Part shown: in pieces, positions 34,085-43,164 of the stretch
Layout of the letters: every line of letters begins with the position of its first letter
How positions within the stretch are numbered: position 1 is the stretch's first letter
NCBI GenBank assembly: GCA_014529385.2
Contig: CM043959.1
Location: 11,877,309 to 11,935,308, forward strand
Direction: 5' to 3'
DNA from: Adiantum capillus-veneris
Lineage: Eukaryota; Streptophyta; Polypodiopsida; Polypodiales; Pteridaceae
Length of the DNA stretch: 58,000 nt
Notes under the pieces: model-generated
What the model was told of the DNA's origin: nothing
What the model saw: only the letters and a program-made list of their open reading frames with translations
Database searches by the model: none
Made by a program: the position numbers and the translations under genes

Positions 34085-35730
34085 AGCTACCCCTGGGCTC
34101 ACACCATAGGACGGCAATGTTGGAGGAGAAGGATCAAAGCGTGCACTCAGTTCCATTTGAAAATCCTATGTCCTAGGGTTTTCTTCTTCTATCTTGTGAG
34201 ATCCTTGTGGCCCTATAGTGGCAATGTGAAATCTTGTGGATCTAGGGCCATAGGGTGGCAATGTATAAGCTCAAGAGCCATAAGTTGCCCTATATTCCAT
34301 TTGGAAATCCTATGGCCCTAGGGTTTAGGGGCGACAATAGATAAGCTCGAATACATAGCCCTATGTTCCAGTTGGAGATCCTATGGCCCTAGGTCCACGA
34401 CAATGTATAAGCTCAAGAGCCATACGTTGCCCTACTTTGTAGTTGGAGATCCTATGGCCCTAGGGTCATGGGGTGGCAATATGTAAGCTCAAGGGCCATA
34501 GGGTGCCACATGTCCCATATGGAGATTCTACGGCCCTAGGGCCATGGGGTGGCAATGTATAAGCTCAATGGCCATACATTGCCTATGTTCCATTCGGAAA
34601 TCCTATGGCCCTAGGGTAATGGGGTGGCAATGTATAAGCTCAAGGGCCATACATTGCCTATGTTCCATTTGGAAATCCTATGGCCCTAGGGTCATGGGGT
34701 GCCACATGTCCCATATAGAGATCCTATGGCCCTAGGGCCATGGGGCTGCATTGATATCTTGGCCACCCTTGAACCCGCACCCTTGAGCTTAGGGGCCTTA
34801 GGTTCTCTTATTGTATGTTGTGAGATCTTGTGGCCCTAGGGCCATAGGGTGGCAATGTATAAGCTCAAGGGCCATACATTGCCTATGTTCCATATAGAGA
34901 TCCTATGGCCCTAGGGCCATGGGGCTACATTGATATCATGGACACCTTTGACATCGTGGCCATAGGTTGTCTTTTTGTATGTTTTGAAGTCTTGTGGTCC
35001 TAGGGCCATATGGTGTCAATGCTCACACCCTTGGGCTTAGGGCCATAGGTTGTCTTTTTGTATGTTTTGAAGTCTTGTGGCCCTAGAGCCATAGGGTGTC
35101 AATGCTCACACCCTTGGGCTTAGGGCCATAGGTTGTCTTTTTGTATGTTTTTAAGTCTTATGGCCCTAGGGCCATAGGGTGTCAATGTATAAGCTCAAGG
35201 GCCATACGTTGCCCTATGTTCCATTTGGAAATCTTATAGCCCTAGGGTCATGGGGTTGCAATGTATAAGCTCAAGGGCCATACATTGTCGTATGTTTCAT
35301 ATGCCGATCCTATGGCCCTAGGGTCATGGGGTTGCAATGTATAAGCTCAAGGGCCATACATTGTCGTATGTTTCATTTGGAGATCTTATGGCCCTAGGGT
35401 CATGGGGTGCCATAGGATGTATATATACTTGACATGAAACTCCGTGAGGTGATCTCGAGGACAACCCTATGGCCTTCAGGCCTTAGGGAGCTAATATAGA
35501 GAAAATATGCTTTATACCGGCATAGAGAGCTATGGCCCTGGGGCCATAGAAAAACAATGAGGGTTTTTTGGAAACAATGAGGGCGCCTTGTGGTCTAGGG
35601 GCCATAGGAAGTCAATATAGATCATAGAGCATAGACAATAGAGCATAGAGCACAAAGATATTCTTAGTAGCATAGAGGGAACCCTATGACCTTCAGGCCA
35701 CAGGGTGCTTCTCATGAAACACCCACATAC
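34085..35730. repeat. Palindromic satellite array 8
   Basis: Units with the spacer GGGTGGCAATGTATAAGCTC and GTTCCATTTGGAGATCC around the core. A perfect TATGGCCCTAGGGCCATA lies at 35,159-35,176. The last 250 bp (35,462-35,710) are instead an inverted, near-identical copy of 28,169-28,416 from array 6. The array ends about 85 bp before the splice acceptor of the plus-strand gene. Confidence 0.9.
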
Positions 35731-35817
35731 ATACTTGTTATGCTTTATGCTACGTAAATCAATATAATTTGCAAAAGCGGTTTGTTTAACAATTATTCTT
35801 GCAATCTTCTTGCAGGT

Positions 35818-36639
35818 ATGGCTAATTTCAATCATGGTGATAGAGTGTGCATGTTTGTAGCGACACAAAAGGTTGCCATTGGGACTGTATTTGAAATAAA
35901 TCCAAGTGCATATTGTTCTGGCATGCTTATTGGGGAAGGCAATGTATCGGTGTTAGTTGATTTGTGTTTTGAAAAGAAAGCACTCATCCCTTTTCCAACA
36001 ATGGATGCATTGACAGTGGGAGATGCTTTTCATAGTATTGTGAAATGGAGTAGTGGGTTGTTGCAACATATAATTGAGATGCACTACAAAGGGGCTTCTA
36101 TGCATGAGGTTGACAAAGCAGAAGGAGCATTGGATGCACAATGTAATGGAATGAGCTACAGAGAGGTTTGGAAGGATAAGAGGGTTCAACTTTGGGATGA
36201 AAGAAAAACACATGTAGTAGCCGAAGGGGTTGTCATGTACGTGTGTCCGTTTGACTCTGTAAACTTTGGTGAGCTAGGTGAAGATAACATTGGTATTGGT
36301 ATCGAAACATCCTATGCAGATGAGGCTACTATTTCTGCAGAAGCTAGTGTATGCAGCATTAATCTAGTTTGTTGGTCTATCAAGAGAGTGACAACTATGG
36401 ATGGAAAAGAATTGTTATGCTATGAGGATCTACATGCTATGCATGTGTTACAAGACACATGCATTGAATCATCTTATTTGGTAGAGCCTATTTCAAAAAA
36501 GCGGAAATATTGCTTTGTAAATAGGAAGCCAAAAATGTCAGTGAAAGCTTCTAAGAGATCCAATCAAGCATCTCTAGCATCTGTCCAGCTTGTTTCATTG
36601 TTGTTTCAAAAGGTGTTGTCAATATGCCAATCGAGATAA
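35818..36639 (+). CDS. DUF8039-like transposon protein (N-terminal part or partner of the next ORF)
   Basis: The ATG at 35,818 comes two bases after a strong acceptor (CTTCTTGCAG), so a 5' exon is expected. It encodes 273 residues. Residues 1-85 (VCMFVATQKVAIGTVFEI, MLIGEGNVSVLV, LIPFPTMDALTVGDA then FHSIVKW) match the pattern of DUF8039, a domain of plant transposon proteins (xVAxGxVxxxxxxxxxHGxPLGxxxVxVxVxxxxxxxxxLPxPxxxxxTVGDAxxxxVxWP). A KKRKY basic patch lies near residue 225. The reading frame ends at 36,639, overlapping the next ORF by ~60 bp in the +1 frame. Either a one-base indel near 36,630 split one gene, or a frameshift or splice joins them. Role inferred: DNA-associated accessory region of the transposase. 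Confidence 0.65.
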   Translation: MANFNHGDRVCMFVATQKVAIGTVFEINPSAYCSGMLIGEGNVSVLVDLCFEKKALIPFPTMDALTVGDAFHSIVKWSSGLLQHIIEMHYKGASMHEVDKAEGALDAQCNGMSYREVWKDKRVQLWDERKTHVVAEGVVMYVCPFDSVNFGELGEDNIGIGIETSYADEATISAEASVCSINLVCWSIKRVTTMDGKELLCYEDLHAMHVLQDTCIESSYLVEPISKKRKYCFVNRKPKMSVKASKRSNQASLASVQLVSLLFQKVLSICQSR

Positions 36640-36643
36640 GGTC

Positions 36644-38935
36644 ATGGCTATGCGCAATGAATTGTGGGGACAGAGTTTGCAAAATAGAACAAACTATGTG
36701 TATGATACAATGTTGACTGCATGGCGTGAGAACAAAACAACTACAAAGACATGCTATGTGTTTTCTTTTAATGGCAGTGAGGTTTGCAGTAGAGCTTGGT
36801 ACGAAATTCATGGCATTCCAAAAACTTCATTTTATCGTTACTGTGAACATTTTGAGAATGGGGTTAGACGCTCAGTGCACGGTAATGATGGTGTGATGAG
36901 AAAAGGAAGAGACCATACAGAAATGGGAAGGGCATTGATGCGCTCTTTTGTTGATGAAAACTCGGAGAGAATGCCACATAAGAGTAGAACCATGGAAGAT
37001 GGTACTAGGGAAACTTTGCATGCAATACCAAACACGTACAAGCAAGTAGACATTTTACATGATGTCAATAAAACACTTGACAGTATGAGTCTCAAGCCAA
37101 TGTCTAGCACGACATTCAATAGGATTTGGAATACAGAGTTTGCTAATGTGACATTGTCAAAAACAAGTGAGTTCTCCAAATGTGTTGTGTGTAGTCGGAT
37201 AAAGTCTCAACTAGAGTCAACAAAGGATGACGAGATGATTGCACGTTTGAAGGATGAACGTCGAATTCACATGTTGCAACAACAAAGTTGTAGGAATGTG
37301 TACTACACCTGGCGTAAGTTCTCCCAGTTGCAAAAGGATAAGTATTTATGCATTATACATGATAAAATGGATAAAAAAAAGACAGCAATACCTAGGTTGC
37401 GTGTGAACTCAAAAGATTATGCGAATGCATATCAATTGCAAGTATCATTAACAGGCATGATAACACATGGACATGGCCATGGAATGTATGGTCACTTCTC
37501 ACTTAATGGTCTATGGCCTTCAGATTCCAATGCGACAATTGGTTCCCTTGCATTATGCTTACAGAATCTGGAAAGAACAGAAAACCATGGACAAGGAGAT
37601 TTATGCCATGACGGTATGCCACGTAGCAATGTAACGTTATTCAATGCATTGAACTCAAGGAGAGCTCTAGACGTCCAAAACAAAATGAAGCAAGAGCGTG
37701 AGAGGAATGCATCAACAGTGACACCACCGTTGGCCATCCAGGGATGTAATGAAGAGATTGTACACATACAATCAACTTCCTCTCAATGTGTTGTGGATAC
37801 CATATCCACTCCTGTATTTCAAAAGTTTCCTGGGAATCTTTTGCTACAGCTAGATAATTATGCAGGAGAGAATAAAAATCGATATTTGTTTGCATACTTA
37901 TCCTTGTTAGTAGCAAAAGGAGTTTTCAAAACCGTGCATTTGGGATTCTTAATGGTGGGTCATACACATGAGGACATAGATGCAATGTTTAGTAGGTTCT
38001 CAGAAAGATTGCGAACAGGAATGACATTCACTTTTCCACATCTGATGGAACATTTTCAAAAATGTGAAAGCTCAGCTCTAGCACCATTTTTGATGACACA
38101 AGTTCCCGACTTTAAATCCTTTGTGCAAGGGTACATGTGTGACGGACAAGATGCTCTAGTCGGACACTCTAAGCCACTTCAATTTCGTTTCTATATGCAA
38201 GGTGAAGTCCCAGTAATGCAGTACAAAATTCATCCCAAATCACCCGATTGGATGCCAAAGGAGTCGGGAATTGAGTTGTGGAAAAAAGATGACCAGGGAA
38301 AACCAAAATTACCAACAGGCTGTCCAGATGTGGTACCTATAGCAGACTATGTGAGAGATAGTCCGCTTGTTATTCAAGGGATTAAGTCATATCTTGAATT
38401 TTGGAAAAGATGTTCTTTATTAAAGGGAAAGGACCATGACTCCACAAAATACATGGAGCCTGTTATCACTTATTGGCAAAACATAATCAATGAGCTTGAA
38501 CAACCAACCAATAAAAACATTGGTGAATATACAACATTTTGGCCAAAGACTATAGGGAGTCATAGAATGCAAGAGATAGAGGAAGACAGAGATGAGTTTC
38601 AAGGATATGAAGAATTGAATGATCACTATGTTGGTCCTCAAAGTGCAAGGCCACAAGAGGCCTTTAGGCCTCAAATTGATGTAAGAAAAGGGGATCTTGT
38701 TCTTGTGAGACCCGCAGATCTTGAATATTCGATATGGCTAGGAGTGGCAGAGTCAAACGTTGATGTAGACAAATCATCTCCTAACTACAAGAAAGTTCTG
38801 ATTCAGTATTGGGCACCAAAACATCAAAAACGAAATCCCACAATCCAAGAACAATATGAGGATTGTTGGAAAAAGAGTTGGTGCTGCAATCTTGCTGACC
38901 CAAAGCGCTGGGAGTGTGTTGATACAATTGTATAG
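36644..38935 (+). CDS. DUF7869-like protein, candidate DDE-type transposase of the 27 kb element
   Basis: 763 codons from ATG 36,644; the frame is open from 36,578. Seen in order: a basic/aromatic N-terminal region (YRYCEHFENGV); KCVVCSRIKSQL (CxxC, ~179), followed by a helical RLKDERRIHMLQQQS segment; CIIHDKMDKKK (Asp ~240); GLWPSDSNATIGSLALCL; LLQLDNYAGENKNRYL (Asp ~404); VGHTHEDIDAMFSRFSERL (Glu ~443, Asp ~444 and ~446); and a C-terminal SH3-barrel-like segment (VRKGDLVLVRPAD, WLGVAE, VLIQYWAPK then a Trp/Cys-rich end). LDNxxxENKN and GHTHEDID mark the DUF7869 family found in plants, oomycetes and invertebrates. I read D240-D404-E443/D446 as an RNase H-fold DDE/D triad (inference). This is the only long fully intact ORF in the element and lies nearest its right end, as transposases often do. 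Confidence 0.7.
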   Translation: MAMRNELWGQSLQNRTNYVYDTMLTAWRENKTTTKTCYVFSFNGSEVCSRAWYEIHGIPKTSFYRYCEHFENGVRRSVHGNDGVMRKGRDHTEMGRALMRSFVDENSERMPHKSRTMEDGTRETLHAIPNTYKQVDILHDVNKTLDSMSLKPMSSTTFNRIWNTEFANVTLSKTSEFSKCVVCSRIKSQLESTKDDEMIARLKDERRIHMLQQQSCRNVYYTWRKFSQLQKDKYLCIIHDKMDKKKTAIPRLRVNSKDYANAYQLQVSLTGMITHGHGHGMYGHFSLNGLWPSDSNATIGSLALCLQNLERTENHGQGDLCHDGMPRSNVTLFNALNSRRALDVQNKMKQERERNASTVTPPLAIQGCNEEIVHIQSTSSQCVVDTISTPVFQKFPGNLLLQLDNYAGENKNRYLFAYLSLLVAKGVFKTVHLGFLMVGHTHEDIDAMFSRFSERLRTGMTFTFPHLMEHFQKCESSALAPFLMTQVPDFKSFVQGYMCDGQDALVGHSKPLQFRFYMQGEVPVMQYKIHPKSPDWMPKESGIELWKKDDQGKPKLPTGCPDVVPIADYVRDSPLVIQGIKSYLEFWKRCSLLKGKDHDSTKYMEPVITYWQNIINELEQPTNKNIGEYTTFWPKTIGSHRMQEIEEDRDEFQGYEELNDHYVGPQSARPQEAFRPQIDVRKGDLVLVRPADLEYSIWLGVAESNVDVDKSSPNYKKVLIQYWAPKHQKRNPTIQEQYEDCWKKSWCCNLADPKRWECVDTIV

Positions 38936-39084
38936 TCATGGACTCCAAGGGGTGGAAGAATTGTGGAAACAATCAAGATCCCATCAAATGTCATGGAGAA
39001 GGCACAGGCTAGCTTAATAGGAGAAATTGAATAGCATTTCATATCTTGCTCATTGTTTTATTTCCCCAGCTAATGTATGATTTT
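38936..39084 (+). other. 3' flank of the DUF7869-like gene
   Basis: Short AT-rich sequence after the stop codon, with TTGTTTTATTT and AATTGAATAG-type stretches that could serve as a polyadenylation region. No other feature seen. Confidence 0.3.
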
Positions 39085-39346
39085 ATGAAGTATTTTTAAA
39101 CACCCACATAAAAATAAAAATTCTAAAAGGTGTTTCTCAACACCACCATTTTCTTGGGAATCTATCTCTTTTATGAAGTGTTTTGAAACACCCACATAAA
39201 AATAAAAATTTAAAAGGTGTTTCTCAACACCACCATTTTCTTGAGAATCTATCTCTTTTATGAAGTGTTTTGAAACACCCACATAAAAATAAAAATTTTA
39301 AAAGGTGTTTCTCAACACCACCATTTTCTTGAGAATCTATCTCTTT
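39085..39346. repeat. Right subterminal tandem repeat, about 88 bp x 3
   Basis: Three near-identical units start at 39,085, 39,173 and 39,260 (ATGAAGTGTTTTGAAACACC...). Each contains GGTGTTTCTCAACACC followed by ACCATTTTC, which is an imperfect copy of the terminus AACACCATTTT, plus a second inverted pair GTGTTTTGAAACAC. They lie 115-375 bp from the right end and mirror the motifs near the left end. A likely transposase-binding array (inference). Confidence 0.8.
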
Positions 39347-39431
39347 GTCACATTCCCAAATTAAATGAATTTTTTCCAAATTTAATGGGAAATAGGAATC
39401 CATAGGCGTTGAAATTAGTCCCAAAGTTGTA

Positions 39432-39461
39432 GGATTTTCCCATTTCATCTAAAATGGTGTT
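39432..39461 (-). repeat. Right terminal inverted repeat
   Basis: Its reverse complement begins AACACCATTTTAGAT and keeps GGGAAAATCC at the same offset as the left end. It is followed immediately by the target duplication ATTA (39,462-39,465). Confidence 0.8.
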
Positions 39462-39465
39462 ATTA

Positions 39466-39960
39466 TGTGAGGAGATGTACATCTTTCTCGTAAGATACTC
39501 CTTCTTCCTCTCAATCTACTTTCATACCCTGCTAGCTCTCACCATCTTCGAAGGTGTGTGAGGTCTTGGGTCTGAGACCGGGGATAATTTATGTTGTGTT
39601 TGCTAAGTGTTTTGCTTAGTGCATGAAGCTTTCATCTTCATTGCACTAGCTAGTCTTGAAGGAACACAAAGAATTGTATTGTACAATGTCTCTCTTGATG
39701 GGAGAAACCATAATACAAAGCCTTTTGGAGGGGGGACCGGCTCCATGCAAATCCGGTCCTCAACTGTTGTCAATTGCTTAATTTCTCTCTCTTTTGAAAT
39801 TATTGTTGATGCTATCTAACTAGGTGTTATGCTTTTTGTTGCTCTCTCCACCCAAGCACTCTTGTAATTCTCATTAGGAATCTATTCTAATGAAATGCCC
39901 ACTATGTTCATGCTAATTTCCGCTACACACAAGTTTTTAGGCCATTAAATGTTACATGAT
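39466..39960 (+). mobile_element. Right part of the split Ty3/gypsy LTR (copy 2)
   Basis: Resumes the LTR exactly where the left part stops (TGTGAGGAG...; compare AAGTGAGGAG at 8,391-8,400 in copy 1). It continues through CCCTGCTAGCTCT, AGGTCTTGGGTCTGAG, the CCTTTTGGAGGGGGGACCGG block and TTACATGAT near 39,951-39,960. No primer-binding site follows, so this end probably faces the original genomic flank. Confidence 0.7.
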
Positions 39961-41086
39961 TGTTGGTGTTTGATTGGTTGAGGAGGTGTGAAAGTGCATG
40001 CTAGTCCATGTGTGGCAGTAACGTGTGTTTCTACCCACGATTGCAAAACCCCACATGATGAGTAGGAGTAGTTGTAGATAGGACATGTGATTGTGATCTA
40101 GAGCTATCCATCATCAATGTTATTTGCTTGTATGCTTTCTTGCATAAGTACTCTCTGAAAAGTCAATTTTTAGAGAACTTGCAATAAACAAGCTTCAATA
40201 GACATTTATGCATGGTTGAGTGAGGTTGAGCAAGAGATCTGGATGAGAAATCTGCAATTTTTCATCTGCAAAAATCATATGCGTATGATGTCCTAGGGTC
40301 TAGCAGGAGATCAAATTTAAAAAAACAGGATTCTTTGTGCAAAATGAAAAGAAGTGAATTGAGGTCCTTCGTGATTATCCATTAAGATCTATCCATGCAG
40401 CTCCCAAGAAAGCACACTTGACTAATTACCCTCTAAGTTTGCCAAAATTTCAACAGCATAACAATATAAATGTCTTAAAAGAACAAAAACCAGTCATCAC
40501 AACTCAAAAAAAATTTGGCAGAGTTTCCGTAGAAGTAGAGCAGTAAGAACCCAAAATATAGACTATATATGTATGCATAACCTACCAACAATGGAACCCA
40601 ATCATCAAGTAGGAATCACTAGTACATAGCCTATGACAAGGTCACAAAAAGGGTGCTCCAATCACCTGTATCACCGAAAGGATCTCACATTTGAGAATCC
40701 CCCAGCTCAATAAAACCTCACCACGACCCTCTCACGAACGTTTATGCAAATATCATATAGTCAAGTCTCAAAAATGACTATCTTCCAGACCAAGTCTCAG
40801 AAATGGCTGGGACTACCAAATAAAACCAAGTATGGTTCCACAAAGGCGTACAATGTCAATATCCACAAGTAACGTACAGTACCAGACAATGTGCTCAAAC
40901 AGGTGCCAAATGATGCATACCCACGGCAACAACAAGTGAATTTCACTTGCCAGTATATCACTCTACTCCAGCTACATTTACCCGTGTGAATAACCTGTAC
41001 CTATAACCTGTAACCTGTAATCTGTGACCTGTAATCCCAAAACTGAAGGTACTCAAAGAAGATCCTCCGTGGGGCCCCAAAAGAAT
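39961..41086. other. Non-coding region, nothing definite
   Basis: No coding frame or element end recognised. A motif related to the palindrome of 42,971-42,988 occurs once at 40,274-40,292 (ATCATATGCGTATGATGTC). Confidence 0.4.
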
Positions 41087-41463
<377 letters not shown>

Positions 41464-41649
41464 CACAAAAGATCAGCTCAAAGGAGGAATTTTTTTCATA
41501 TTTAGATACAATTGAGCCTTGGCCAACACCAATGGGGCAAATAGCTCACACAATATAGATGAAATATGCCAGATACAATCATAAATTTGAGTAGAGGCTT
41601 CGCTCAACAGGGGAAACTTACACAGCCAAAATAGCAAAAAAAAGTGAGG

Positions 41650-41745
41650 AATTTGGCACAATGGATAGCGCCATTGTGTTTGGAATGGTAAAAAACCCCA
41701 ATTTGCAATATCAAAGTGCTCAAATCCGAGCTCAGATGAGCAGTC
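41650..41745 (+). repeat. Possible tRNA-derived SINE head
   Basis: TGGCACAATGG followed by ATAGCGC (41,654-41,671) matches a pol III A box as found in tRNA-Arg-like genes. GTGCTCAAATCC (41,716-41,727) is close to a B box (GGTTCGANTCC type), with a ~50 bp spacing that suits a tRNA promoter. The acceptor stem does not close, so it is not a functional tRNA. It may be a SINE fragment or chance. Confidence 0.35.
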
Positions 41746-42129
41746 TATGGCCAAAACAAGCTCCAAAAATAGTAAAAATTGAGTTACGACTGTTCCTCCT
41801 CTTCTCTCCATGTTTTCTTCTGGTTTTTCTCAGGTTTTTCAATGTCCACACTTCACTTTATCCCTTGGTCACCCTGGCTTTTGATTGACCTCAAATGGAC
41901 CCCAAACATGCCAAAAAATGGCCACGTAGTTCGTTTTTGTTACCCTTCTACATCCATCCGCACACCTGGCACTCAACTTTTGCCAATAATGCATCCCGCA
42001 ATCACATGAAATGGCCCCCAAATATAGTCCTCATGATGACCTTTTTGCATAATCATCACAAGAAAACATTCCCGTTGTGTCCTCACTTACCCACATGCAA
42101 GTCTTGACCCCATTTGACCTCTTGACGCC

Positions 42130-43060
42130 ACTGGATGTCATCTGATGCACTTGCTTACCTCATGGCGTTGGCCTGCTGATAGCTTCCTCAAGAAGTTTTA
42201 CGCTCTACCAACTCCTCATTATTATAGAAAAACACACTGATATTGGTGATGATGAAAATCGATGTACTATGTACACACTGTCCTACATGTACACATGTGG
42301 ACCCTAGGTAAACACCTGGCTTTGGAAAATGGGTAATTCTTTATTTGATGCACCATTCATGTGTATGTACATATGCACAATCACTTCTTCCAAAAAACTC
42401 CTAACAACACGTATGATGTCTTTCTGGTCATAATGGCGTGAATCTCATTCTAGAGGATACCCACCACATCAAGAAACTCATTGCCACTTGCAAAATGTAA
42501 TTTTAATACCTATTGTGCTAGATATGGTCAAATCAAGCATTCACTTTGCTTAACTTCGTCTCTTGGTCTCTATTAGCCTTGAATTGCTTCAAAGTCAATG
42601 AGACTTGGCCTATTTACTCCTTAGATACTCTTAAACACCATGGCTCACACAAGGGTGCATTTTAGCCCAAAATTTGGCCTCCTAGACATATACGCGTATG
42701 ATGTCTAAGTTGTCAAAATGCATTTCTGTTTCTTTCCTAGGTACCCCTTGATGTGTACAGCATGCACAAGTGCTCACACCAAAGTTTGGATATAAAAATT
42801 GCACCATATCACCACTTTTTCTCAAGAAGTTTCCCAAAAAGAGTACAACTATCTCAATACTTAGTTCATATGCTTAAATGAGATGAAACTTGGTGTATCT
42901 ACTCTATATAATATGCAGACTATGGGTGTCAAGTCAAATGCCCATTTTTGTTGTAGATATACTCTTGAGACATCATACGCGTATGATGCCTGCTGGGAGA
43001 TTTGGTCTAGAACTCAAGCACACGATTCCCCAAGTCTCTAGTACTACTTCCAAAGCACTC
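42130..43060. repeat. Degenerate ~280 bp tandem repeats with a CATCATACGCGTATGATG palindrome
   Basis: The motif (ACG)CGTATGATGTC recurs at ~42,410, ~42,690 and 42,971-42,988, spaced about 280 and 284 bp. The last is a perfect 18 bp palindrome. Between them, GAGACTTGGCCTATTTACTCC and GAAACTTGGTGTATCTACTC (and neighbouring segments) align, showing ancient tandem duplication. Confidence 0.55.
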
Positions 43061-43164
43061 TTATAATTTTTTAAAGCAAAAACATGCACTGAACCACATT
43101 ATTTCTATTTTTTTGTTTTCACACTTGACTTTGGTCTGTTGGGGACCAATTGTTGGTCAAAACC

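Larger units (their letters stand above)
12487..39461. mobile_element. Giant (26,975 bp) DNA transposon inserted in a gypsy LTR
   Basis: The ends form terminal inverted repeats. The left end reads AACACCATTTTAGAT, five bases, GGGAAAATCC. The right end read in reverse is AACACCATTTTAGAT, five bases, GGGAAAATCC, so 26 of 30 positions match. It is flanked by ATTA on both sides, and the flanks join into one LTR alignable with the intact copy at 7,444-8,892. Cargo: HAD phosphatase-like genes (minus), a ParB-like gene (minus), DUF8039-like and DUF7869-like ORFs (plus), palindromic satellite arrays totalling about 12 kb, and subterminal repeats echoing the terminus. A younger ~2 kb LTR element is nested at 21,625-23,631. 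The superfamily is unknown to me: the 4 bp duplication and AACACC terminus fit neither hAT, Mutator nor CACTA well. Confidence 0.8.

Noticed and set aside
35953-38972. Minus-strand ORFs opposite the DUF8039/DUF7869 genes
   Set aside because: They are shadows of the plus-strand coding frames with no motif of their own.
39070-39448. Minus-strand ORFs with repeated FIKEIDSQENGGVEKH
   Set aside because: They are translations of the 88 bp subterminal tandem repeat. Openness follows from the repeat length, not coding.
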